This document shows positions 18,610-29,380 of a DNA stretch of 64,000 nt, in pieces. The notes under the pieces were generated by a model that saw only the letters and a list, made by a program, of their open reading frames with translations, did not search any database and was not told where the DNA came from. Every line of letters begins with the position of its first letter. The first letter of the stretch is position 1. Both the position numbers and the translations under genes were made by a program. The DNA is from CAVQCX01 sp963711095 (lineage in GTDB: Bacteria; Pseudomonadota; Gammaproteobacteria; Chromatiales; Chromatiaceae): the NCBI GenBank assembly GCA_963711095.1, contig CAVQCX010000024.1, forward strand, positions 124,001 through 188,000, written 5' to 3'.

Positions 18610-20013
18610 ATGTCCACAGCCAAGCCGATTCCACAGCAGTCCGTCCAACAGCGCCGCCTGGCCGCCATGATCGGGTATGCGGTGATCTTCCTGGCCGCGG
18701 CCAACGGTATCTTCACCTTCTCCGGGGCCAGGCTCTACGTCGAGCACATCCTGTACGCGCTGCTGTTCGCAGTGGCGGTGCAGCTGGCGATCAGCACCAC
18801 GCTGTTGGCGCTCCCTTACGTCCGTGGCCTGAGCAAGCTGGTGCTGCTCGGCGTCTACGCGGCGGCCCTGACCCTGTCCACCCTCAGCGCCTATACGTAC
18901 GTCTACAACGCCAGCCTGCCCGAGGCCCAGCAGGAAAGCCTCTACGCCCTGGACACCGCCTCCAAGGCGGCGATCTCCCAGCGCCTGGGCGAGGCCGAGC
19001 AGGCGGAGCAGCGGTTCATGGATCGCCAGCAGATCGAGCTGGCACAGCTGGAGCGCTCCACCGACGAGGAAGCGGTCCGGGGCAACCGCTCCGGCAAGGG
19101 CCCCGGGCGTGGCCCCGAGTACTATCGCAAGCTGGAGAGCGTCCAGGATCGCAAGGCGCAGCTTGCGGGACCGACGCGTGATCTGGAGCAGGCCCGGCCC
19201 ATCTACCAGGCCCTCAACCAGCGTCTGGCCGGGACCGTGACCTTCGACCAGCGCCCGGAGCTGGCCTCGATGCTGGCGCAGCTGCGCGCCCTGACCAACT
19301 CCGAGGAGACCGCGGCCATCCTTGCAGGGATCGCCAAGAACGAGATCGGCAACCTGCGCAACCCCGTAGAGCGCGCCCTGCTGCCGCTCAAGGACCCGCA
19401 GCGCTACTCGGTAGGGGTGCTGGTGAGTCTGGTCTGGGCGGGGATGTTCGACCTGCTGGCGCTGTTCCTCGGCGTCATCCGCTATTACCTGCTCAAGCGG
19501 GAGAATGCGGCGCCGGCCTCGGTGCACGAGCGGGTGCTGCGCTTTGCCACCCTGATCTACCGTCTGCTGAACATCCGCGAGGAGGCCCGTGCGCAGTATC
19601 GGCGAGAGCAGGGGGAGCGCAGCTACGACCTGCCGCTGAACTCCATCGAGATGCAGAGCTTTGCCACCTGGCTGATCGCGGGCAGCGAGGTGGCGGCCAA
19701 GGCGGGCGGAGACCCTGGGGAGCCCTTGCGCACGCTGGCCAGCTACATGGAGCCCCTGAGCTTCGATCCGGAGAACAGCGGTGTCGGCATCACCTACCAG
19801 CGCTTCGAGGAAGAGACGCGGCTCAAGCCTTTGATGGCGATCCTGGTGCAGAACCGGGTCTTTCTCAACCGCGTCGAGCACACCTGCTATCTGCTCAACT
19901 CCAGCGCCGAGATGGCTCAGAAGGTCTTGATTTTCCTGCGCCTGGGGATGAAGGGCAGCCCGGAGCTGACCTTCCAGAACATGGGGATCGCCGGTCTGCC
20001 GGCCATCGCCTGA
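18610..20013 (+). CDS. Membrane protein with coiled coil, function unknown
   Basis: A 467-residue protein I do not recognise. It has three hydrophobic segments near the N-terminus (about 19-38, 45-67 and 74-92), then a long charged helical region (about 105-225, rich in Glu, Gln and Arg, for example EAEQAEQRFMDRQQIELAQ). A fourth membrane helix follows (about 270-292, VSLVWAGMFDLLALFLGVI), then a soluble C-terminal domain of about 170 residues. Topology suggests a loop of about 175 residues between helices 3 and 4 and a cytoplasmic C-terminal domain. It starts 101 bases after the decarboxylase, with an AT-rich stretch between that may hold its own promoter. Confidence 0.75.
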   Translation: MSTAKPIPQQSVQQRRLAAMIGYAVIFLAAANGIFTFSGARLYVEHILYALLFAVAVQLAISTTLLALPYVRGLSKLVLLGVYAAALTLSTLSAYTYVYNASLPEAQQESLYALDTASKAAISQRLGEAEQAEQRFMDRQQIELAQLERSTDEEAVRGNRSGKGPGRGPEYYRKLESVQDRKAQLAGPTRDLEQARPIYQALNQRLAGTVTFDQRPELASMLAQLRALTNSEETAAILAGIAKNEIGNLRNPVERALLPLKDPQRYSVGVLVSLVWAGMFDLLALFLGVIRYYLLKRENAAPASVHERVLRFATLIYRLLNIREEARAQYRREQGERSYDLPLNSIEMQSFATWLIAGSEVAAKAGGDPGEPLRTLASYMEPLSFDPENSGVGITYQRFEEETRLKPLMAILVQNRVFLNRVEHTCYLLNSSAEMAQKVLIFLRLGMKGSPELTFQNMGIAGLPAIA

Positions 20014-20145
20014 CGGCGGGCCGCGGTGGATCGACAACTCCGGGCGTGGGTGGGGCGCCGCGGTCAGCCCCTCCGCTTGGGATTTGCACCAGCAGGCGTC
20101 AGCAGGGGTGGGGGGTGCGCACCGCCTCGGAGCGGCGAGACGGTT

Positions 20146-22269
20146 TCAGGGCCGGCGCAGGTCGAGGCTGTATGCGTGCAAGGCTTGGGTGGGCGGGCGC
20201 CGGGCGGGTCCCAGGGCTGACCGCGGGGTCTTGGCGAGGACCAACCGCTCGGCGCGGCGGGCGGCGGCGGCCTCGAGATCCGCGGGCAGCCCGGGGTAGG
20301 GCATCCCATCGGGCTGCCAGCTGTGCAGGGTCGCCACCAGGGCCTCCTTGAGCCTGGGGTGGCTCAGGGTGAGCCGGATTTCTCCCTGGGGCGCAAGGTC
20401 GGGATGCAGCCCGCGCCAGGGGGCGAAGTTGCGGAACCTCAGGCCGTTGAGCCGCACCGGGCCCCAGGGGCCCCGCTCGGCATGCAGCGGCAGGTCCCAG
20501 TCGCCGACCCGCAGCTGCCAGTCCCCCAGGTCCAGCGCCGTATCCTCGGTATGGCTCAGCAGGATCTGCAAGCGCAGGGTGCTGGCGTCGACCAGACGCG
20601 AGCCACCGCCCTCCTGGGAGGCGACGTCCCCGACCAGGGGCCAGAATTCGATCGCTTTCTCGACCTCCAGCCGGCAGCCCGCTAGCTCGGCGCACCAGCG
20701 GGCCCGGCTCGGGTCGTCGAGCAGCGCGGTCTTTATCGACTCCGCCAGGCCCAGGCCGCTCTGTGCCAAATCGTCGAGCACCGCCTGCAGATCGCACAGC
20801 AGGTAGAAAGGCAGCGCGAAACGCTCGTGCAGCTTGTCGCCCCAGTCGACCAGGCCTGCGGCCCGGTCGTGCGCGGTCAGCATGCAAGCGATGCCGCGCA
20901 GCAGTGCGACGATGGCCGCCGCCCGCTCCGGGGTCTGAGACATCCGAAAGGCCCGGAATTCCACCAGACCGAGACAGCCCCTGCCGGGCAGATACGGGTT
21001 CCACAGCTTCTCCACGTTGAGCTCGCTGCGGTGAGGATTCCCCGAGGGGTCGGTCATGAACGGACCCAGGCTGCGCCAGATGAATTCGGGGCGCTGATCG
21101 GCACTCGAGGCCAGCCGCGCCAGGGCCAGGTCAAGCTCGAGGAAGGTATCGCGCACGCCTTCGTCGGCGCGGGGCGATTGGCTGGAGCTGCCCACGTAAT
21201 CGGGCGCGAACAGGTAGGAAAGGGAGGGGTGGTGGTTGACGTAGCGTACCAGCCGAGGCAGCAGCGCGGGGGAGACGAAGAACGGGCTGCGCGTGGGCGA
21301 GGGCCCGCCGAGGGTGAATTGCCCGCCCCCGCCGCTGTCGGTCACGGTGCCGTTGTACTGCAGGCGGTAAGGGGACAGACCCACCTCGGCCGCCAGGGTG
21401 TAAAGTGCCCGGGTCGCTCGGAGAAATTCGGCCCCGTTGGGGTAGGGCGCCTGGTTGACCTCAATGACCGCAGGGTCCGGGGTGACCGTGGTCCAGGCGA
21501 TGCTGGCGTCCACCGGCGGAGGGAACCCCTGCAGCACCAGGGTCGGCAGCCCGGCCTGACGCGCGGCGCGAGCCAGCGCGTCGAGGCAGCGCAGGAAGTC
21601 GCTGACCCGCGCGAACGCAGGGAGCTCCACACAGGCGCACCCCGCACAGGGGCCCTCGGTGAGGACGCCCAGGGCGAGCAGGTGATCGCCTTCGGCTGCG
21701 ACAGCGTCCTCGAGGCCCGCCAGCGGGATGGGGCGGAGATGGATCGAAGGCCGTGCCAGCAGCGGCTCGCGCTGCCGGCCGATGTCGGGCGTTCGCCCGT
21801 CCAGCCGGAACAGGATGCGCCGCTCCAATGTCTCGCCAGCGGCAAAGGCGACGGCTGGCCAGCCGAGCTCCGGCAGATGCCCTGTCAGCGCCTGGTGGAA
21901 CAGGCCCAGGCTCGCGGACTCGGCCGGCACGGGGCGCGTCAGGGGGTCCGGCGGGCCTTGCCAGACGGGGACAGCGTCGCGACGCGCATAGAGCCCGTAG
22001 GACCAGCGCGGGCGCGGCTCACCCCGGTACTGGCGGCCCAGGGTGCGGAGCACCGCGGCCCCGGGAGAGCGCTCGGCCAGCGCCCGCAACAGTTGCCGGG
22101 CGAGCGCCTCTTTTTCGTCGCCGAGGGCCTCCGACAGCCACTCGGCCGCCTCGGAGCCGCGCAGGGTGAAGGTCGGCTCGGCGCCGACCCAGATCTCGGG
22201 CCCGGCCTGCGCCACCGCCAGATCCTGGGCGCACATCGCCGCTTCAAAGGGGTTTGCCGGCGATACCAC
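20146..22269 (-). CDS. DUF2126 protein, stand-alone
   Basis: A 707-residue DUF2126 protein. Recognisable stretches are GPEIWVGAEPTFTLRG at the start, TPDPAVIEVNQAPYPNG and LQYNGTVTDSGGGGQFTLGGP in the middle, and PEFIWRSLGPFMTDPSGNPHRSE towards the C-terminal half. In many bacteria this domain is fused behind a transglutaminase in a protein of about 1,100 residues; here it is separate and divergent from the transglutaminase gene at 22405. The family resembles carboxylate-amine ligases (glutamine-synthetase-like fold), suggesting a role in making or editing a peptide-like product. The start is uncertain: GTG at 22269 or ATG at 22236. Confidence 0.85.
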   Translation of the reverse strand: MVSPANPFEAAMCAQDLAVAQAGPEIWVGAEPTFTLRGSEAAEWLSEALGDEKEALARQLLRALAERSPGAAVLRTLGRQYRGEPRPRWSYGLYARRDAVPVWQGPPDPLTRPVPAESASLGLFHQALTGHLPELGWPAVAFAAGETLERRILFRLDGRTPDIGRQREPLLARPSIHLRPIPLAGLEDAVAAEGDHLLALGVLTEGPCAGCACVELPAFARVSDFLRCLDALARAARQAGLPTLVLQGFPPPVDASIAWTTVTPDPAVIEVNQAPYPNGAEFLRATRALYTLAAEVGLSPYRLQYNGTVTDSGGGGQFTLGGPSPTRSPFFVSPALLPRLVRYVNHHPSLSYLFAPDYVGSSSQSPRADEGVRDTFLELDLALARLASSADQRPEFIWRSLGPFMTDPSGNPHRSELNVEKLWNPYLPGRGCLGLVEFRAFRMSQTPERAAAIVALLRGIACMLTAHDRAAGLVDWGDKLHERFALPFYLLCDLQAVLDDLAQSGLGLAESIKTALLDDPSRARWCAELAGCRLEVEKAIEFWPLVGDVASQEGGGSRLVDASTLRLQILLSHTEDTALDLGDWQLRVGDWDLPLHAERGPWGPVRLNGLRFRNFAPWRGLHPDLAPQGEIRLTLSHPRLKEALVATLHSWQPDGMPYPGLPADLEAAAARRAERLVLAKTPRSALGPARRPPTQALHAYSLDLRRP

Positions 22270-22404
22270 AGCGAATGGCTCCGCGCTCTGTCAGTTCCGG
22301 GCCCTGCCCGCCGGCACGCTGATCGGGGGAAGGTGTTGGGGGTAATATGGGTGCGGTAGCCGGCCGCCCGACGGCGAGCCGGGCCAGGTGTCCGCGAGGC
22401 TTCC

Positions 22405-23262
22405 ATGAGACGTATCGAGATCGAGCATACCACCCGCTACAGCTATCCGGCGCCGGTACGGTTTCTGGACCACAAGCTCCATGTGCGGCCCCGCGAAGGG
22501 CATGACATCCGCATCGAGTCTTCGTCGCTGCGGATCTTGCCCGCGTACCATATTGGATGGCAGCGCGACGTGTTTGGCAACTCCGTGGCCGTGGTGACCT
22601 TTCCGGAGCCTGCCACCGAGCTCCTCATCCTGAGCAAGGTGGTGGTTCAGCACTATGCAGATCTGGCTCAGGGGTTCGAGCTGTCCGATCATGCCCGGCA
22701 CTATCCCTTTCACTACGATCCTCTGGAGCAGATCGACCTGATCCCCTATCAGATCTCGGTTTTCCCCCAGGATTACGAGGAGGTCAGCGCCTGGATGGAG
22801 GACGTCTGGCATCCGGGTGAGCTGGTGGAGACCGCCGCACTGCTCAATCGGATCAACCGCAAGATCGTCGAGAGCGCGGCGTACGTTGCGCGCACCGAGC
22901 CGGGCGTGCAGTCGCCGCACACCACCCTGTCGCTGGGGCGTGGGTCCTGCCGCGATCTGGCGACCTTCTTCATCGAGGCCTGCCGCTACTGTGGCCTGGC
23001 GAGCCGTTTCGTCAGCGGCTACCTGGTATCCAACGCGGCGGTCAAGGACCTTGCGACCACCCACGCCTGGGCCGAGGTCTATCTGCCTGGCACCGGCTGG
23101 CGCGGCTTTGACTCCACGAGTGGGCAGCTGGTGGGTGGCGACCATATCGCGGTCGCGGTGCACCGGCATCCCGAGGCCATCCCGCCGGTCTCGGGAACCT
23201 TCGTCGCGCCACCCGAGTGCCCGCAGAAGATGGAGGTGCAGGTGCGCGTGACGATCCTCTGA
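22405..23262 (+). CDS. Transglutaminase-like cysteine protease family protein
   Basis: A 285-residue paralogue of the protein at 8029. It has the bacterial transglutaminase N-terminal region (RRIEIEHTTRYSYPAPV) and a core with the triad Cys182 (GRGSCRDLATFF), His220 (TTHAWAEVYLPGTGWRGF) and Asp236 (GFDSTSG). No signal peptide is visible, so it is probably cytoplasmic. It is divergent from the DUF2126 gene, the usual partner of such enzymes. The full C-terminus (MEVQVRVTIL) shows where the other copy should end. Confidence 0.9.
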   Translation: MRRIEIEHTTRYSYPAPVRFLDHKLHVRPREGHDIRIESSSLRILPAYHIGWQRDVFGNSVAVVTFPEPATELLILSKVVVQHYADLAQGFELSDHARHYPFHYDPLEQIDLIPYQISVFPQDYEEVSAWMEDVWHPGELVETAALLNRINRKIVESAAYVARTEPGVQSPHTTLSLGRGSCRDLATFFIEACRYCGLASRFVSGYLVSNAAVKDLATTHAWAEVYLPGTGWRGFDSTSGQLVGGDHIAVAVHRHPEAIPPVSGTFVAPPECPQKMEVQVRVTIL

Positions 23263-23323
23263 GGGAGCGACTTTGAGTGGTTGGACCATTTGGTGAGAGG
23301 TGATGCCGGGAAGGGGGTGAGCC

Positions 23324-25322
23324 ATGCGGGCTGAATGCCGCCCGGCAGCGAGCGCCTCATCGCATCGATCTCCCGTAAGGCCGACGTCGGCTGTCCGTTC
23401 ATGCTGTCCGGTCCTGGCAGCCTTGCTGCTGTTGCTCGGGGCCCTCTCGGGCGTCGTACGCGCAGCCGAGCTGCAGCGTGCCGCTGAGGATCCCCTACGC
23501 GCTGATGGGCGTGCAGCTGGAGGCCGGCGGTGCCGTGGCGGCCCCCACTGCCCCCGCCGTCTATGACGCGGGGCCCTGCCGCGCCTTGCGGGTCGAGGCC
23601 ACTCGCTTTGAGCTGCGGGGGGGAAGCCTGCATGCCCTGAGCCGGGTGTCTGCGGAGGGAGGGATGCGGTTGCTCGGGGGCTGTATCTCGCCCCTGCGCT
23701 GGAGCGGGACGGCCGACCTGCAGCTCAAGCCCAGGCTCGACAAGGACTGGCGACTGGGCCTCGCGGTAACCGACAGTGCGCTCTATGGGGAGGACGGGAC
23801 CCCGGCACCGCTGCTGGGCTTCGTGCTCGACCTGGTCCGACAGTTCCTCAAGCCCCGGATCGAGCAATACGGCATCGACCTTGCCGCACCCCGCAGCCAG
23901 ATCCTGGCGCTATTGGGCGAAGCGGCTCCCCAGTCGTATGTCGCCGAGCTGAAAACGGTGCTCGACAGCGTTCGGCTCGCTCACCCGCGTATGCAACCCG
24001 ACGGCGTGATCCTGGACCTGGTGCTGGAGCTGCCGCAGTCATGGCTTGCGATGGCCCCCCCTGCGATGATCGAGGCGCCCCTGTCCGAGCAGGAGATAGC
24101 TCGGCGCCGCGATACCCTGGATACGCTGGATGCCTTTGTGCTGTTCGCGGTCAAGCGGGCCGGGCTTGACCTGAGCGATCGCGAGATTCGCACGCGTCTG
24201 TTCGATCTCCTGATCGACACCCGCTACCGGCTGCATGAAGTGCTGACCGGAGAAGGAGAGGCCGCGCAGCAGCGGCAGGATCCGGTGCGCGCGCTGCTGC
24301 CGGAGGTCTGGGGCGAGCTGCGCGAGATCATCGCCGAAGCGCGCGAGCGCGGTCTGCTGCGCGGGCGCCTGTTGGAGTACACCCTGTTTCTCGACGCCGG
24401 GGATGTGCTGCTGGCCCTGGATCGCCGGGCGCCGGCCACCGGCGGCTGGATCTCGGCCAATGGGCTGCGGCGACTGGCGCGGATGCTACAGCCTGGTGCC
24501 GGCGCCGATCCCCTCGAATACGGCGATGAGGTCGATCCGCTGCTGCGCGAGATCTTCGGTCTGGGGTCGGAGCCGCTGAGTCTGCCTCTGCCACCGGGGC
24601 CAGGCGGCGGGGGCTCCGCGCCGCCCGCGCCGAAGCCGCCTGCGCCACAGCGCGGCAGCTGGCTCGACTGGCTGATCCCGGCGGCCGGGGCCGCGGACGC
24701 CGCCGACGGCGGGCGGATACTCCTCATTGGCCAGAAGCTCGATCGCTGGGTGCCGCCTGATGCCCGTCTGGAGGAATATCGCGGCCTGGTGGCGGAGCTG
24801 CTGGGGCTGAGTGCGGACCGGGCGCTGCAGGATGAGGGTTTGGCGGCTGTGCACGCCGAGGTCTATCGCAGGCTGGTGCCTGCCACCGCCATGATCGAGA
24901 GCTGCTGGCGCCAGTTCGTCCGCAAGGGCAAGGAGGTGAGCTTCGTGCGCTCCCAGACCGGCAGCCTCGGCCTCATGCAGATCAACCCCAAGGTCTGGCG
25001 ACGCATCTATGACCCCGACAAGCTCAAATGGGACATCGCCTACAACGTGGGTGCGGGTAGCCAGATCCTGATGCTTTACCTCAGGGACCACGGCCTCCCG
25101 CTGGTCGAGAAGACCGGCGACGAGCAGCACCTGGCGCAGGCCACCTACGCCGCCTACAACGCCGGCCCGGGGGCGGCGCGCCGGTTCCTGAAGGCCAAGT
25201 CCTCAGGCCGGACCCGGCAGATCGACCAGCGCCTGCTGCGGCTCTACCGCGGATTCGCGGCGGGCGGCGCGGCCGATCTCAATCGCTGCAACGTGCGGCC
25301 TGCGGCGCACAGCCGTGGCTGA
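23324..25322 (+). CDS. Lytic transglycosylase (SLT domain), signal peptide out of frame
   Basis: The C-terminal third is a soluble-lytic-transglycosylase domain. Catalytic Glu lies in ATAMIESCWRQF, followed by QTGSLGLMQINPKVW, YNVGAGSQILMLYL and ATYAAYNAGPGAARRF. The first 450 residues form a domain I do not recognise, ending in a Pro/Gly-rich linker. The main frame opens only at a GTG at 23478 (PLRIPYALMGV). In the preceding frame, from 23324, lies a clear signal peptide (VLAALLLLLGALSGVVRAAELQ). One extra base near 23477 separates the two, so the native product is probably exported and starts at 23324. It would cut peptidoglycan in the periplasm. Confidence 0.82.
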
Positions 25323-25331
25323 GCGATCCGC

Positions 25332-27507
25332 TCAGGGTGCCGGCGCGGTCGAGCCGCGCCGGATCAGAAAGCACTGGTGGATGCGCGGGCTGCGGGCGAA
25401 GTCAGGGGGCAGGGTGGCGCGGCTGATGTCTTGGATCTCCAGGCCGGGCAGGGCCTCGCGGTCCAGACGGAAGCGCCGGTGGTTGGTGGAGAAGATCAGC
25501 GCTCCGCCCGGGGCGAGCAGGGCGGCGGCTGCCTGAATCGAGCTCGGTGTGGTCGCGCTGTACCTCCCAGGTGCCCTGCATGCGCTTGGAGGTGGAGAAG
25601 GTCGGCGGGTCCAGGAAGATCAGGTCGAACTGCCGCCGGCATTGTTTGACCCACTCCCGGCAGTCGGCCCGGATCAGCTCGTGGGCCTCGCCGGCGATTG
25701 CGTTCAGGGCCAGGTTTCTCGCCGCCCAGTCCAGATAGGTGGCCGAGATGTCGACTCCGCAGGTCGAGCTCGCCCCGCCCAGGGCGGCATGGACGCTGGC
25801 GGTGCCCGTATAGCAGAACAGGTTGAGGAAGCGCCCACCCCGGGCCAGCTCGCCGATCAGCGCCCGCGTCGGGCGATGATCCAGGAACAGACCGGTATCC
25901 AGGTAGTCGGTGAGGTTCACCAGCAGGCGCGCCGCTCCTTCACGGATCTCCTGCCATTGCCCGCGCTCGGCCAGTTTCTCATACTGCGCGTCACCGCGTT
26001 GGCGACGGCGCACCTTGACGATGACGTGGTCGGGCGGGCACTGCAGGGCGAGCGGCAGCAGCGCCAGGACCTGCTCCAGCCGCCGGGCGGCCTTGTCCGG
26101 ATCGACACTCGGCGGCGGGGCGTACTCCTGCACATGGACCCAGGGCCCATAGAGGTCCACCGCCACGGCGAGCTCCGGGATGTCCGCGTCGTAGAGCCGG
26201 TAGCACTCGATGCCCTCGCGCCGGGCCCAACGCCCGAGGGTACGCAGGTTCTTGCGGATGCGGTTGAGGAAGTCCTCCCCGCCCCCGCTGAGCGCCTGCG
26301 CCAGCGCCTTCTCCCGGGCGCGCCGGTCCAGGGCCTCGCGGTCGACGAAGCTGTCCTGCTGCACGTCGAACTGCAGCAGCACGCACGGGAGGGCGCCGTT
26401 GTAGAACTGGTTGCGCCGCCGGGCACGCAGCCCCATGCGTTTGCCGAGCTCCGGCCTGCCGGTGAATACCGCGGCGCGCCAGCCCGCAAAACGCGTCTTG
26501 AGCAGGTCGCCCAGGGCCTCGTAGGTGGGCGCGAGGTCCTCGCCATCGCCCAGGCGCTCGCCGTAGGGCGGATTGACGATCACCAGCCCCGGGGGCCCCG
26601 GCGGCGTCTGCCCGCCGAGGGCGAGCTGCTCGAAGCGCATGTGCTCCCCGAGCCCCGCGCTCGCCGCGTTGGCGCGGGCGGCACGCACCGCTCGCGGGTC
26701 CGCATCGGCGCCGACGATGACGGGCAAAGCCTGGAGCCCGTCGGCCGCCCGTTCTCGGGCCTCGTCAAGGATGCCTTGCCAGAGGACGGGGACGTGCCCC
26801 AGCCAGCCCTCGAATCCCCAGCGCGCACGCAGCAGCCCGGGGGCGCGGTCCGCGGCGATCAGGGCCGCCTCGATGGCGAAGGTGCCGGAGCCGCACATGG
26901 GGTCCAGCAGGCTGGCGCCGGTGCGCGCCAGGGCCGGCCAGCCGGCCTTCAGCAGCAGGGCGGCAGCCAGATTTTCCTTGAGCGGGGCAGCCAGGCCCTG
27001 GTCGCGGTAGCCGCGCCGATGCAGGGCCTCGCCCGAGAGGTCGATGGCTATCTGCGCCTGAGCGCCGGCCAGGCGCACGTGGATGCGAAGGTCGGGTCGT
27101 TCGAGATCCACGGATGGCCTGCGGCCGGTGCGCTCGCGCAGCCGATCGACCACTGCGTCCTTGACCTTCTGGGCACCGAAACGGGAGTTGGCGATGGCCG
27201 GGGACGTCCCGACGAAATCGACCGCGAGTGTCGCCTCCGGGGATAGATGTGCCTCCCAGGGCAGGGCGCTGGCTGCTGCGTAGAGCATCTCCGCCGACTC
27301 CGCGGGGGCCCGGGTCAGGATCAGCAGCACGCGGCTGGCGCTGCGTGACCACAGGCAGGCTCGGTAGCCCATGGCCAGCTCGCCAGCAAAGGCGACGCCG
27401 CCCTTGCGCTGAAGGGGGGTGACCGCGCCGAGCTCAGCGAGCTCCTGCTCCAGGACAGGCTCGACGCCCCTGGGGGCCGTGGCAAAGAAGGCGAAACCAT
27501 CCGACAT
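25332..27507 (-). CDS. rlmL: 23S rRNA methyltransferase RlmKL, frameshifted near its C-terminus
   Basis: Bifunctional enzyme. An N-terminal THUMP region is followed by the m2G2445 methyltransferase (LDPMCGSGTFAIEAALIAA; catalytic NPPYGERLG) and a C-terminal m7G2069 methyltransferase (NLFCYTGTASVHAA; DPPTFSTSKRM). After QRDHTELD the frame goes astray. Removing one base near 25538 gives IQAAAALLAPGG followed by LIFSTNHRRFRLD, and then FARSPRIHQCFLIRR, matching the family to a stop at 25332. Gene ends meet the convergent transglycosylase ten bases apart. A frameshift in such a conserved core gene suggests a consensus error. Confidence 0.92.
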
Positions 27508-27862
27508 GGCCGAGGCATTCTACTGAAGAACGCGCCACGCGGGGCGGTCGCGGAGGCCGTGTTGCAAGTGGGTAAATTGTGGCCTCGCGCATATACTGTG
27601 GTCTGTCGGGTACGCCCAGGCGGTATGGGGGAGTGCCTCGTCTGCGAAGGAGTCTCATGGGCGCAGCAATCGTACACTCGGGGCCTGGGCGATCGAAGCG
27701 GCCGGCCCCTTCGCGGATTGCGCCAGATTGCGCAGCGCGGGGTTGTTGCGGGCACCAGGCACATTCAGTGGCTGTGGTGGTCCGGTTTGCGCCCCTGATC
27801 TGCCGGCGGACCCTCGATCGGGGGCTGCGCACGCGTCCCGCACAGGCGGGCATGGCGTGTGG

Positions 27863-29365
27863 ATGAACGATCGGTCGCAAGGGCTGCACGGAGAATGCCC
27901 TAGCGCCCAGGACCGCGCATCAATGCTGTCGGCAGGTCCCCCTGCCGCCACTTCCCGCCGCCTGCATGTCGGCTATGTGACCATGGCGGTCGGCTTTGTG
28001 TTTCTCCTCGATCTGGTGGAGATGCCCGCGGCTCGACCGCAGCACGGCTTCGTCGCGACCCTGGTGCTCGCCTTGGCCATGGCGGGGGCGGAGGTGCTGC
28101 GCGGCCTCTTGAGCCGGCCGCGGGCCGGCAGCGAGCCTGGCAGCGAGGCCGCGCTGCGATACGGCTTTCTTGCAGAGACGGTGTTCTTCTTGTTGGCCGG
28201 TGTTGCCGCTCTGGCGGCCGATCTCACGCTGGGCGGTGGCGCCCCCGCGGCTGCGCTGCTGCGCTTTCAGGCGGTGCTGACCGTGGGGCTGTTCGCGGCC
28301 TACGATCTGGTGTTGGCCGGCAGCGGAGATGCGATCCGCAAGGGGGTTTCGATCGCTCCGGACCCCTCCCATGTCAGGCCGCTGAACAAGCAGCTCGTCT
28401 CGGCTGCGTCAATCCTGGCGCTCAGCGTATTGTTGCTGTTCGGCGTCACCCTGGTCAGGCTCTCCCAGCAGGAGGTATCCGGCCCGTATCTGCCGATCGG
28501 CGAGTCGGTGCTGGTGGCGGTGCTGGCGCTGATCCTGATCCTGCGCCTGGTCAATGCGCTTGCGGCCAGCATCCAGCGTATTCTGGGCACCTACGCGAGC
28601 GTACTGCACCGGGTGCAGGGGGGCGACCTGGATGTTTCCATCCCGGTGCTCAGCCGCAATGAGCTCGGGCTGCTGGCCGAGCAGACCAATCAGATCATCG
28701 AGGCGGTGCGCAACGAGGCCCGGCTGCGCCGCACCCTGGAGCGCGTGGTCAGCCCCTCGATCCTCAACAAGCTGCTCTCCACCGACGATCGCACCCTCAA
28801 GCGCGGTCAGCAGTACGATGTGGCCATATTGTTCTGCGACCTGCGCGAGTTCACGAGCTTCAGCGAGAACGCCTCCGCCGAAGACGTGATCCTGTTCCTG
28901 AACGATTATTTTTCGGAGCTGGTCGAGCTGGTCTCTGCCCATTCGGGCATAGTCAACAAGCTCATGGGAGACGCCGTGCTGGCGGTCTACGGTCTGGACG
29001 CGACGCCGCGGCCCATCGAGGATGCGGTGGCGACAGCCTGGGCGATCCTGGAGGGCAGCCGCAGCCGCGTCGAGCCGGGCGGCGCGCCGCTGGAGCTCGG
29101 CATCGGCATCCATTCCGGGACGGTGGTTGCTGGTACCATCGGATCGGAGGATCGCTACGAGTACACCTTCGTCGGGGACGTCGTGAACACCGCAAGCCGC
29201 CTGGATGGCCTGTCCAAGCGGCTCGGTTACAGGCTCATCGTCTCCGACGAGGCCTGCCGATCGCTGTCGGACGAGACCCGCTCGCGCTTCACCGATCTGG
29301 GCGCACACAGAGTCAGAGGCAAGCGAGATCCGATCCGCGTCTGGGGTGCCGGCAGCCTGCGCTGA
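27863..29365 (+). CDS. Class III adenylate/guanylate cyclase with six membrane helices and HAMP-like linker
   Basis: Read from ATG 27863, a ~500-residue protein. Six hydrophobic helices (for example YVTMAVGFVFLLDLVEM, ETVFFLLAGVAALAADL, ESVLVAVLALILILRLVNAL) form a membrane sensor module. A HAMP-like linker (LHRVQGGDLDVSIPVLSRNELGLLAEQ) and a class III cyclase domain follow. Metal-binding Asp residues lie in FCDLREFTSFS and NKLMGDAVLAVYG, and the VGDVVNTASRLDG helix is intact. The Lys in NKLMGD favours ATP as substrate. An in-frame earlier start exists, but the upstream residues look random. It faces the HD-GYP gene tail to tail, 15 bases away. Confidence 0.9.
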   Translation: MNDRSQGLHGECPSAQDRASMLSAGPPAATSRRLHVGYVTMAVGFVFLLDLVEMPAARPQHGFVATLVLALAMAGAEVLRGLLSRPRAGSEPGSEAALRYGFLAETVFFLLAGVAALAADLTLGGGAPAAALLRFQAVLTVGLFAAYDLVLAGSGDAIRKGVSIAPDPSHVRPLNKQLVSAASILALSVLLLFGVTLVRLSQQEVSGPYLPIGESVLVAVLALILILRLVNALAASIQRILGTYASVLHRVQGGDLDVSIPVLSRNELGLLAEQTNQIIEAVRNEARLRRTLERVVSPSILNKLLSTDDRTLKRGQQYDVAILFCDLREFTSFSENASAEDVILFLNDYFSELVELVSAHSGIVNKLMGDAVLAVYGLDATPRPIEDAVATAWAILEGSRSRVEPGGAPLELGIGIHSGTVVAGTIGSEDRYEYTFVGDVVNTASRLDGLSKRLGYRLIVSDEACRSLSDETRSRFTDLGAHRVRGKRDPIRVWGAGSLR

Positions 29366-29380
29366 GCCCTGCCGACGGGG

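Noticed and set aside
20827..22359. 510-codon plus-strand frame over the DUF2126 gene
   Set aside because: No recognisable domain, Gly/Arg/Ala rich; antisense shadow.
25549..27246. 565-codon plus-strand frame over rlmKL
   Set aside because: Antisense shadow of a clearly conserved enzyme gene.
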